A stretch of 64,000 bases of DNA, taken from Macrothele yani. Lineage: Eukaryota > Arthropoda > Arachnida > Araneae > Macrothelidae. The notes under the pieces are model-generated. The model had not been told where the DNA came from and made no database searches. It was given only the letters and a program-made list of their open reading frames with translations. Where the stretch lies: NCBI GenBank assembly GCA_039090855.1, contig CM077028.1:67399054-67463053 (forward strand). Direction: 5' to 3'. Positions 54,954 through 64,000 of the stretch are shown piece after piece (position 1 is the stretch's first letter; each line of letters opens with the position of its first letter). The position numbers and the translations under genes are program-made.

Positions 54954-56323
54954 AGTGAAGCACCCCAAAGAAATCATCTAATCGAGATGAAAATTAGTAT
55001 GTGCAATGTACATGTATAGGAAAGGAAGTGATTTCAATTCCAGAGCAGTTGGGTCATTTATTCAGGTAAAACAGCTACATGAATGGAACAAGTACGTTGT
55101 ATCACCACCTCTGGCGCAGATACAAGAGGTTACCCAGCGTGGCATAGGCGCATACAGTTCAGGGATACTGTCCTGTGGTATAGCATGCCAGATGGTGTCC
55201 AAATTGTGGGCCAGTTTGCCGTCATTCCGGGATGGGTATAGGTGGTGTTCCATGTCTCAAATATGTTTGATCTGTGAGAGGTCAGGCAATCGGGCTAGCC
55301 ATGGAAGGGTATCTACATTACTGAGGCAGACCTATAAGAGCTGCTGCCGTCTGTGGCCAGGCATTATGTTGTTGAATTTTTTTTCGGTGATACTCTGACA
55401 GGAATGGAAACACATTAGGTTGTAGAATGTTATCGACATACCTGTACTAGAGGACTACCAAGGGTGCCCGGCTATCATAGGAAATGGCTCTCCAAACAGT
55501 CACTCCTGGTTTGCAAGCCATGTGCCATTCCGTGGTAAAGGCAGGATCCGTGCGCTGACTGGCTAATCTCCAGACACACATGTGCTGGTCATTGGCGCCA
55601 AGTGCTAACCACGATTCTTTACTGAAGACAACACGACGCCACTGGAAACTATCCCACATTGATCAGGCCTGGCACCACTGCAACCAGTGTCGGTGATGCT
55701 TGCTGGTTAGTGGTAGGTGGCAGAATGGCTTTCTTGAATGTAGTTCCTGTGCCACAAGTCATCTGGAAAAGGTCCGAATCCTCACTCCTATACCTGTAGA
55801 CGACACAACATTTCCAAGGATGGTTGAGAGCAATATTCAGTTCTGTTTGTGTGGCTCCCTCAGTTGCTTGATCCTCACATTCTGCCATTGCCCTCAGCCA
55901 TCCACTGCCCATGTGCCTCTGAGTTGTGCCTTCCTCGACCCATTGGCACCAACATTGTCCAATTGCCACGTTACTCCGACCCAAATGCCTGGTGATACAG
56001 TAACGACCAACTGGCCTCTGTCAGCCCAATTATATACGTCCTTTCTCAAACTTGTTCAGCTGGTCATAGTGTGCATGGATCCGACATCGAGACATCCTCA
56101 CAGTCCATTGAGGTTAATGCAACCGCAACCTGCTGTCACAATTGTCCGTGCATGTGAGCTTTGCTCTTGATATACCCTCCTCAATGTGTGGTTCCCATGC
56201 ATTGTGGCAGGCCACTATTTCGTCGTTGGTCGTTATTGTTTAGTCATTTGCATATTTGACCCTGTGGTATTTGCAATGAGGAGTTTCATCAGGATTGAAG
56301 GACTTTCTCAGGGTGCTTTATTT
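54954..56323 (-). mobile_element. Tc1-like transposon relic
   Basis: The left end has AAGTGAAGCACCCCAAAGAAA near 54953 and the right end, in reverse complement, has ATAAAGCACCCTGAGAAAG near 56320, with weaker similarity further in. These look like decayed inverted ends, so the limits are approximate. The body encodes a Tc1-like transposase on the minus strand. Confidence 0.7.
55092..56010 (-). pseudogene. Tc1-like transposase, broken
   Basis: Minus strand in order: GRSNVAIGQCWCQWVEEG (near 55980), WDSFQWRRVVFSKESWLALG (55656), QRTDPAFTTEWHMACKPGVT and VWRAISYDSRAPLVVL (to 55447), then a decayed catalytic half, and LDTIWHAIPQDSIPELYAPM with RWVTSCICARGGDTTY at the C-terminus (55200-55092). 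The usual SDESRF is SKESWL, so the first catalytic Asp seems lost. Frame changes occur near 55650, 55440 and 55260. It is a family distinct from the two better-preserved Tc1 copies in the window. Confidence 0.82.
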
Positions 56324-56324
56324 T

Positions 56325-58581
56325 GTTTTGCCAAAGAGTGTATATGCAGGAGTCAGCTGCCGATCGCATTTTTCGCAATTTGTGAAAAAAAAAAAAATTG
56401 TTTTGTTGATGGAAAAAAAGTGTTGGTGAAAGTATTGGTGATTACCTTTTTGTACTATTTTAACACTGGCAAAAAAAATTGAATTTGGGGAATGGGTTGG
56501 CAAAAACTTTAAAAAAGCCAAAGTAACCGCTGTGTATGTATACATGTAACCAAACATTGTTGAGATTCTGGCTGTGAATTTCTTTAGAAGAGAAAATATA
56601 GATATAAATGAATAAATAAAATAAAGACTGGCATAGAACTCTGCTGGTTTGAATGATGATCTTTTAGTTTATTTGTTTGCAAATCAATAAATCCAAATTG
56701 TAAGTTGTCTGATTATCTGGAACTTTTTCAACAACCAAGGTGAACAAAACAGATTTTGAAAGAGTTGAAGATCTTTTAAATGTTTGTGAAAATCTGAAAA
56801 TCACTTTGGAAACTCATTTTGAAAGTAATTCAATATTTTATGCAAATCTGGTTGTTGGCTTTAATGAAGCCTGACTCTTTTTCAAATATTAATTTTCAGA
56901 ATAACAAATTATGCATTTTCTTTAATATACTTCTTTTTAATTTGAATTTCATTTCAAATGCCTTGATCTTTGAAAAAAACAACCAACAAAAAAACCTTTG
57001 TGTATTAGTTTTTGTTATGAATCAGAGTTTCAGGTTTAATTACCTTGGAGTTTTAAATTTTAATTTCTATGTTAAAGACATAAAATCAAGAAAAATAAGC
57101 TAATGAAAAAAAAAAAACATTCTGAATCTACCAGTTCTGGTATTTTTATACCCTTCTCTATATCATTATTAATTATATCTTACCTTTTCAGGTAAAATTA
57201 TTTCATAGCATTTTATTTGCTAAGCCACTTAATATCTGTGTATTAAAAAAAAAACAACATCTCCATGTTTTGCTTTGATTTCTGGCAGAAATTCCTGCAA
57301 TTGATTGTGATTTAAGTTATGCCTTTTGCTTAAATTTGTCAAAGCAATATTAAAATAACTGAGTGCTAGATTGCAGAATTTTCACTTTTGCAGTAGCTGC
57401 TAGGGATCAGTACAGTAAAATATCATTGGAGTCAGGTAAATCACTTCTTTCTTTGTGCAATATGAGCAGTACACTGGATTTTTTACCACTCATGTTCAAT
57501 CCTCTGTCATTTGTAATACTTTTTAAATTCTCCCACTTGAAACTCAGTGTGCATGCATTTTCATTTATAGTAAAAATATATCTTCCCTGATAGTCCTCTT
57601 TAAACTATGAACAGTAAAGCCAGTTCTTCAAAAATATAAATTTTTTTTATCAGTATCATGAATTAATATTGAAAGTTGAGTACAATACCTTTAATATTAA
57701 AACTTTATCTATGACAAAGGAAAAAGATTGAAATGTACGTGCACTTCTTTTTAGCTTTGGTTAAGATAATCTGTAATATCTTCTATTCATCTCATAATTG
57801 TGTGAGTTGGTAAACTGATTATCAGTTTTCAGAACATATGTAAACAAAAGAAGGACACCCCATAACTCAGTATTGAAATTCAAAACAAGAATGCAGGAGT
57901 TATAATTGTAAATAATTTTAACTTGAACATTCAACAATAGAGGATGGTAGGAAAATAAGTGCAAATGTTTTCTGTTGTAATGTAATAAATGAACGAATGA
58001 AGAAGTAAATTTGCTCCTATCTTGGGCAGCTGCCTATTATTTCCTAAGGAGAAATAGGGTACAGTTTTAGTATGGAATTCATTTTAAGAATTTCTGCTTG
58101 AGCAAGTGCTTCATTGTTCACAAAAAGGCTATCAGACACCCATATTTTTTTACAAACAAAGATGATCAGACATACACACATTGCCCACAGGAAGATATTC
58201 ACAGATACAGGACACATTAAATTTTTATTTTTAATTCATGACGTCCACCACTTACAATACTGGTCTGTTATTGGGTGCAATGTGTATGACTTAATATGAC
58301 TGAATTGTCTCACAGTGCTTTTCATCTCATGAAGTTCAAAGTTCTACACTCTGCAAAATGTCTTGAAATTGTCAATTTGATTCTTGTTCATAATGATAAC
58401 ACATGATACATTTCTTTTGTGGATTCATAAATATTTAAGAAACCTTAGCTTAAAACATGTGGTTTAACATATTTTTATTTATGTAGACATATAGAAATAT
58501 AAAAGTAGTTATATATTGCTTTTTTTTAAAGAAAATACTTTATTTTCTTTCTGAATTTCTGTATCTTATTCTATGCTTTAG
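56325..58581. other. TMF1 intron 2, 3' portion
   Basis: AT-rich, with short frames up to 94 codons and no recognised element. It ends with CTATGCTTTAG at 58571-58581, the acceptor for the third coding exon. Confidence 0.5.
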
Positions 58582-58646
58582 ATCAAACTACCTCTACTCT
58601 TTATAAGAGTCTACATGATCCAGAAAATTTTGAAAAATTGATTCAG
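58582..58646 (+). CDS. TMF1: TMF1, short third coding exon (65 bp)
   Basis: Seen: a TTTAG acceptor, 65 bases, and a CAG/GTAAGA donor at 58647. Joined to the phase-1 end of the large exon it encodes DQTTSTLYKSLHDPENFEKL IQ and ends in phase 0. The YKSLHDPENFEKL part lines up with the CPEYNRLDDFQKLTE region that follows the SDIEVL block in vertebrate TMF1. The match is short, so the call rests mainly on splice sites and phase. The exons for the coiled-coil region lie to the right of the window. Confidence 0.7.
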
Positions 58647-59525
58647 GTAAGAACACTTACTTTGAATTTCATTTATATTTTAAAGCTGTTTTATACACAT
58701 GGGATTTTGGTTACTATGGCACGCAAAGTTAGTTGAAGTTGAAAATATACTCTAAGCCAACCTAAAAGTGTAGAAATGTGGACGGTATGTGACAGCTACC
58801 TCCACTATAAAAAGTAGTCCCCAGCATGTAAATAAAAAACAACACCAAATTATTGCTCAGAATCAAGTTTTGTTTGCTCAGCAGTTTATCAGGCAAAATT
58901 GCTATCTAAAACAAATTTTCAAAATGTCAGAGTTCTTTTTAAAACAAATTTAATACAAGAAGTTACTCGATCAAGAGCCTCACACTTTCAGCCACTGACT
59001 GTCCAGCTGGAAAATGCCTATAACTTGAAGATGGGTAGAAAAACTCTCCCAACATTTGCAGCATGGTGACAATAAATTGACAATAGGGAGAAACTTAAGA
59101 AAAGGAAGGAGGGCATAAGCAGCAGTAGTGGAAGAATTTTTTTGAAGTTCAAACCCCACAAAACATTCTGTTCTATCCCAACTGCTTCTCTTGAAACAGA
59201 TCTCTACATAAGGCTCTTTAAGTTTCTTGTGGTGTTTATATTACATTCAATGCTCAGCATCATTCTGCCTGGGAGTGATTGAAGGTGGGAGTCAGTACAA
59301 GAGTAATTGCTCAACAGAAAGGGCACAGCAAAAGTGCAGTGTGTCGTGGATTGATATCATTCTTGTGTTCCGTGGGGAGGCCGTCATCTGGCTTCCCTAC
59401 CTTTAACAACAGTATATTCTCTATACCAAATGAAGCTTATAGTTGCTTTGATTAGTGCAAATCTGAAATGTTCTCAGATTTCTAAGTTACATCTGCTTAG
59501 CTTCAGTTGCTTTGAACTTCCTTGT
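58647..59525. other. TMF1 intron 3, first part
   Basis: Begins with GTAAGAACAC. No exon or repeat was recognised. Confidence 0.45.
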
Positions 59526-59597
59526 CCTGGGTAGTGTAACGGATAGTATGCTCGACTGGTAATCAGGAGATGCGGGTTTGATTCCCACTCCAGGGCA
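59526..59597 (+). tRNA. tRNA-like sequence (pseudo-tRNA or SINE head)
   Basis: CCTGG at the start pairs with CCAGG at the end. AGTGTAACGGATAGTATGC is A-box-like and GGGTTTGATTCCC is a good B-box. The putative anticodon loop CTGGTAA would give GGT (Thr), but that stem has a mismatch and the D stem is weak. It is probably a degraded tRNA copy rather than a working gene. Confidence 0.45.
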
Positions 59598-59599
59598 AT

Positions 59600-59947
59600 G
59601 TAATTTTAAAGTTTCAAATGTATTTCAAGTTCAAAAGAGTGGGTACATGGGCAACAGGGAAAATATGGCACATCAGTGCCAATGATTACAACTGGAGTAT
59701 AGAATGATGTTTTTTTTTTTCCTGAAAATTAATGCCTTGAAATGCCAGGGTGCAAATTTTCATATGCCATTACTATGGAATTCATTCAGGTACAAGTTCA
59801 CATAAGGCTCTGTCTGACATGTAAATATTGCTTCTAGCATTACATGTTGGCTGCTTGTGCAGACTACTTACTCACCCATAGTGATAACGTACAGGGAAAC
59901 TGGGGGCTAGTTTATGTAATTCAAACTTCTGAGTGCTTCCTATACAG
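59600..59947. other. Unassigned intron sequence
   Basis: May include the body of a SINE whose head is the tRNA-like sequence. No second copy was found here. Confidence 0.35.
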
Positions 59948-59955
59948 GTCTTTAC

Positions 59956-61573
59956 CAGGCCTCGCGAATGTCGGTCGCCAGTCGCCGACAAGATATTTCG
60001 TAGTGGCTAGTAAATTTTTTAGCATAGTAGCCAATGATGGCGAGTAGATCCCCCCCCCCCGAAGTGTGCAACTATTTTGTCCAACTTTTCCCCCCACTAG
60101 GACTCGGCAATGTATCAATACATTGCGAAAAATCGGCGTGAATTTTACATCGATGTTATGGTGTTTCGACTGACAAAACTATGATTCATCATCACTGTGA
60201 TATAAATGCTCGCGGCCTCGTAATGTAATCGCCGTCGCGTGCCGCCAAGCCGTGACCAAGCACTGCTGTTCAAACTGGTTTTCTGAGTCCGAGACACGTG
60301 AATATCAGCTGATCCTCATGCACGCGCACGTCTCCGATGTAGTTTCTCACAGTGTCTGATTCCAGACGCTACATCGCAGGATTGCTCATCAGAAATTTGC
60401 CTGCCTGGTGAGTAATCGTGGACATTATAGCTTCGTGAGCGATCCTATAACAGGTTTGTTATTGGGCCTTCATCGACGATACTATTAAGAGGCCGCATGT
60501 TCCACGCGTTGGATCGTTGAATCTCGGAAATTCACCACAGCTTAGGAACAATAGGAAGTATGTGGCAGGGATTTTTTGACGTGAATACTTCTTTAAAATC
60601 AGACCAGTACTAGGTGGCCAATGCGGAAAGTTGAGCATTACGAAAAAATGGGCATCGAGTTCGGTCTGAAACTTTAGATCGCAGTTGAAATTTTTAAAAA
60701 AATTTACAATGTCGGCATACACTCGTCAAAAAGCCAAGCAGAAATACATCGAACGTATTCTACGCAGAAAAGCAACTCGCCAGCTTTCGATAAACACTGC
60801 AATGTCCACGGCAGAACGCATGAGAAAATATCGGGAGTGAAAGAAAATTGCTCTGGGGCTGCGCACGAGCACTTCGGCTGCAGTGACGCACAAGCCCATT
60901 GATGTGGAGCATCGGCAAAGAACCTCATAAAAACCAGTAATTGGGCATGTCTGAATTGTGACACTTTTAATGACTTAATGATTATTAGATGCAATGGCAC
61001 TTCAATTGAAGATTTTGATCCTCAAAATGCTGTTCAATTGTGGTGGGCAGATACCTTTGATGGGAAGATCAGACACAATACATATCAGTGGTAAACTGTA
61101 TCAACATTATTAGTGCCACTTTATGCATATATACCTAACTTTTGTCTCTTTGTTTTAAATATTATTAAAAGAAATCAGACATCTAAATTCAATGGCCTCT
61201 CAAAAATAAATTATGTATGTGTAAAGTAAGATAGTAAGAGTAATGATATTACAGCACTGAAAATAAATTATCAAAAAATCCAATCATTTTGGAACAAAAA
61301 CATATGCAATAATATTTGCAGTCAATCTAATGATCCTATGCAGGTAACTGCTCTGCATCTGTTTTTATGAAGTTAATGGGGGAGGTGTCTCTCATTAGAA
61401 AGAAAAAAGAAAACATGCACCCATTTAATTTCATAGAAACGTAAGTAGAGAAGTTACTGAATTATTATTTTTTAAATTTCGCATAGCCAGTAGATTTTGT
61501 CATTTGGCTAGTAAAATTTTTATTTCACTAGCCACATTGGCTAGTAGAAATTTCAGCAGTTTTGCAAGGGCTG
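59956..61573 (+). mobile_element. Deleted hAT element, 1.6 kb
   Basis: The 8-bp duplication GTCTTTAC lies at 59948-59955 and 61574-61581. The termini are CAGGCCTCGCGAA and, in reverse complement, CAGCCCTTGCAAAA. They are imperfect. GTCGCC and GGCTAGTA motifs recur near both ends. Two small open frames on the + strand remain. It lies in TMF1 intron 3. Confidence 0.88.
60708..61095 (+). pseudogene. Residual frames in the deleted hAT element
   Basis: From 60708 a basic 43-codon frame reads MSAYTRQKAKQKYIERILRR and later STAERMRKYRE before a TGA. From about 60951 a second frame reads LNCDTFNDLMIIRCNG and IEDFDPQNAVQLWW. The second resembles the C-terminal tail of some hAT transposases (acidic F-[DN]-P followed by a W-rich end). 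The first is of unknown origin. Both assignments are tentative. Confidence 0.35.
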
Positions 61574-61581
61574 GTCTTTAC

Positions 61582-62360
61582 TTGATCCAGAAGTAAGCTG
61601 TTAGATTTCCTGTGCATTCATGGGATGGGTACAGCTGGCTTACTTAACTGTTAAATGTCTTAATAACAGTATATGAAATATTCAGTCTGGTAGCTACCTT
61701 ATGAATTAATGTATCAAGACTGTAAACTTAATTTCTAGGAAACAAATGTTCAGCAAATTGAAACATGTGTTCCCTAGAATATATCTGGTCTGAATCATAG
61801 GAGCCGACTTGAAAAATTATTGGGGGTTCCGGAAATTTTTAATTGAATTACCCATGCATTTTTCAAAGTATTTAAGTCTAATTTAAATTTCATTCAGTCA
61901 GATTATCTGGCACAATAAGATGCCTGAAATGCTAAAATGAAGCAAATTATAATTAATTACAGATCTTTTTTCTAGATAATTATTTCATTTATTTTGCTTT
62001 TGTAAGCGTGGCATTATTATATACAATGCACAGATACTGTGTGAATTTTCAACTCAATTGTCTTATAAAAGTAACAAAAACATGTAAAATTTATTTAAGT
62101 TTTTTTTTTTACCAATTTTAAAAATGCCAACAATTTTTTTCTTCAAAAGATTTCTGAGTTAAAATAGGAGGTTAGAAGGGAGAGGACATGGCATTAGTCG
62201 CACGCCCTGCGTTTTCCGTTGGCTCTACTTCGTATCAGCTGTGTATGACCAGTATGCCCAACTTGGGATGCTTCTGTACCTTTCTAGGGAAATCGTTGAC
62301 TTTGAAGAGGTTTTAGAGACACTTGTGCATCATGTACCGTCAGGAAAAAATGAGACCGGA
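61582..62360. other. Unassigned intron sequence
   Basis: AGGAGCCGACTTGAAAAATT near 61801 looks like a hAT-type end, but no partner was found. Otherwise it is AT-rich and unassigned. Confidence 0.35.
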
Positions 62361-62363
62361 ATA

Positions 62364-64000
62364 TCATCATCATCATCATCATTGTCAACCATTATCAATC
62401 CACTGCTGGACGAAGGTCTCCCCAAGTTTCCTCCACAACGGTCTGTCTTGTGCCAGTCTCCTCCATGTCACTCCCGCATATTTACGAATTTCATCCACCC
62501 ATCTCCCATGTGGTCTTTTTCTGGGTCTTTTCCTGTCCCTTGGAATCCAATCTAAAATTTCGGCTGTCCATCTATGGTCTGTCCTTCTGGCAGTATGTCC
62601 AGCCCATTGCCATTTCAGGGATTTAACTCTGATCATGATGTCTTCCACTCTCGTCATTTTTCGGATCCACGAGTTCCTCTTCTTATCTCTCCTGGTTATA
62701 ACAAGCATGCACCTCTCCATGCTTCTTTGAGTTGTCTGCAGCTTTTGTATGTCTCTTTTAGTTAAGGTCCACGTCTCTGCACCATACGTAAGCACTGGAA
62801 GGATGCATTGATCAAACACTTTTCTTTTAAGACATAATGGCATATTGCTCTTGAAAATTATGCTGTTTCTTCCAAAAGCTCTCCAGGCAAGTTTTGTACG
62901 CCGATTAATTTCTTCATCAATGTGACCCTCACTTGATATCTGCTGTCCAAGATAAACATACGTATCTGTTATCTCCAGTTTTTCTCCATCAATCGATAAA
63001 TCTTCATTTCTTGTAAAAGCATTGAACATCACTTTTGTCTTCTGAAAGTTCATTTTTAATCCCACTTCTTTACTCTTGTCAGCAAGTTCCTGGATCATAC
63101 TCTGCAGCTCTGATGGGGTAGTTGCAAAAATGACTACGTCATCAGCAAAACGAAGGTGGGTTAGATAATCTCCATTAATCTTTATCCCTTTGTTTTCCCA
63201 GTTCAGTGATTGAAAGACATTTTCCAATGTGGCATTAAAGAGCTTCGGAGATATGGTGTCACCTTGTCTCACTCCCTTTCCAATTTTTATGTGTGTTATA
63301 TTTTCAAACAGCCGAATCTTTGCACTTGCATTTTCATAGATGTTATTAATAATATTAATGTATGCATCTTCAATACCGCAGGATTTCAGAGCCGTGGTAA
63401 CTGCTGATGGTTTCACCGAATCAAAGGCTTTTTCATAATCGATAAAAGCCATGCACAATGGAAGTTCATATTCCCTCGCTCTTTCAATCAGTTCTCTCAG
63501 TACGTGGATATGATCTATTGTGCTGTAGCCACTCCTGAATCCAGCTTGTTCTCTCGGTTGAGCCATGTCCAGTGTTACCTTCAAGCGGTGTGAAAGAACT
63601 TTAGTGAAGATTTTATAAACCACTGATAGGAGGCTGATAGGTCTGTAGTTCCTGAGATCCTCAATGTCACCTTTTTTTATGTAGCAGGATCATTGTAGCA
63701 TTGTTCCAATCCTCAGGAATCTTCCCTTCATTAAGGCATCGAGTGAAAATTTGGGCGAGTACTGTTTCAATTTCTCCACTTGCTTCTTGTATGATGTCTA
63801 TAGTAATTCCATCTTCTCCTGGAGCTTTCCCTCGCTTCATGTTCTTGATTGCATGAGCAACTTCTGCTGGGAGGACTGGAAGAACTCTGGTACCTTTCAT
63901 GATGTCTGGAGTGCATGTATCATCCCTTTCATATAATTTGGAGTAGAAATCTTTCACTCTTGTCAAAATTTTGCCTCTATTTCTTGTTATAGAACCATCT
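62364..64000 (-). mobile_element. RTE-type LINE, copy 2, running off the window
   Basis: On the minus strand, with an (ATC)n tail (as read on +) at 62364-62382. It is collinear with 43870-45520 of copy 1 and very similar to it. Its 5' part lies beyond base 64000. Confidence 0.93.
62385..64000 (-). pseudogene. RTE reverse transcriptase, nearly intact, partial
   Basis: Two long frames join on the minus strand: 63966-63667 (TRVKDFYSKLYERDD to [11 protein letters not shown]) and 63623-62385 (412 codons from [14 protein letters not shown]). They hold [31 protein letters not shown], the catalytic [13 protein letters not shown] (near 63150), [13 protein letters not shown] and [16 protein letters not shown], and end at a stop before the tail. 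The only break seen is one extra A in the run that encodes HKKGD (63673-63679), compared with copy 1. Copy 1 has six A, copy 2 seven. It may be a real indel or an assembly error. The upstream endonuclease is outside the window. Confidence 0.9.

Noticed and set aside
59526..59597. A functional tRNA-Thr gene
   Set aside because: The anticodon and D stems are poorly paired, so only a tRNA-like call is supported.
62323..62730. A 135-codon + frame with a His run
   Set aside because: It is antisense to the RTE C-terminus. The His run comes from the ATC microsatellite tail.
1..64000. A prokaryotic operon, defence island or CRISPR array
   Set aside because: No closely packed long frames, ribosome-binding sites or regularly spaced identical repeats with unique spacers. 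The gene structure and repeats are eukaryotic.

Overview
The window is nuclear DNA of an animal, probably an invertebrate and perhaps an arthropod. It is AT-rich, its one recognisable cellular gene is split by GT-AG introns, and most of the rest is decayed transposable elements of metazoan type: mariner, Tc1-like, piggyBac, hAT, pogo-like, RTE-like LINEs, Penelope-like elements and tRNA-derived SINEs. No bacterial operon, CRISPR array or rRNA is present. The species assignment is inference only.

The cellular gene is TMF1 (TATA element modulatory factor, a Golgi golgin), on the + strand. Three coding exons are seen: 16451-16589, 26091-27998 and 58582-58646. Their phases join without a break (1, 1, 0). 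Intron 1 is 9.5 kb and intron 2 is 30.6 kb. The rest of the gene, with the coiled-coil and Rab6-binding part, lies beyond the right edge. An acceptor-like site 9 bases before the ATG suggests an upstream non-coding exon that I could not locate.

Layout: 1-15 kb, upstream of the coding region, holds a mariner relic, a 1.3 kb mariner with both ends, a Penelope-like element (6469-8964) with a 14-bp target duplication, and a hAT element inserted into a pogo-like element. 15-26 kb, around exon 1 and in intron 1, holds a Tc1 element only 73 bp before the exon 1 acceptor, SINEs, an inverted-repeat element carrying a 142-codon frame, a hAT MITE, two more Tc1-like copies (one split by a LINE fragment) and a piggyBac element bounded by TTAA. 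28-58.6 kb (intron 2) holds a 2.2 kb LINE, two fold-back elements, a deep nest at 33.6-42.7 kb (unknown repetitive ORF, hAT, Penelope-like element, CAG-ended DNA element, RTE fragment), an RTE copy, a hAT MITE, SINEs, a higher-order tandem array at 48.5-50.3 kb and a 2.4 kb CAG-ended element. The last 5 kb holds a tRNA-like sequence, a deleted hAT element and a nearly intact RTE copy running off the edge.

No single new functional system stands out. The most unusual structures are the five-layer nest, the three-monomer higher-order array, the hammerhead-like motif kept in three Penelope-like copies, and the unassigned ORF family interrupted by the hAT. Every transposase or reverse transcriptase frame seen is broken. 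Boundaries are firm where a target duplication is quoted and approximate elsewhere.
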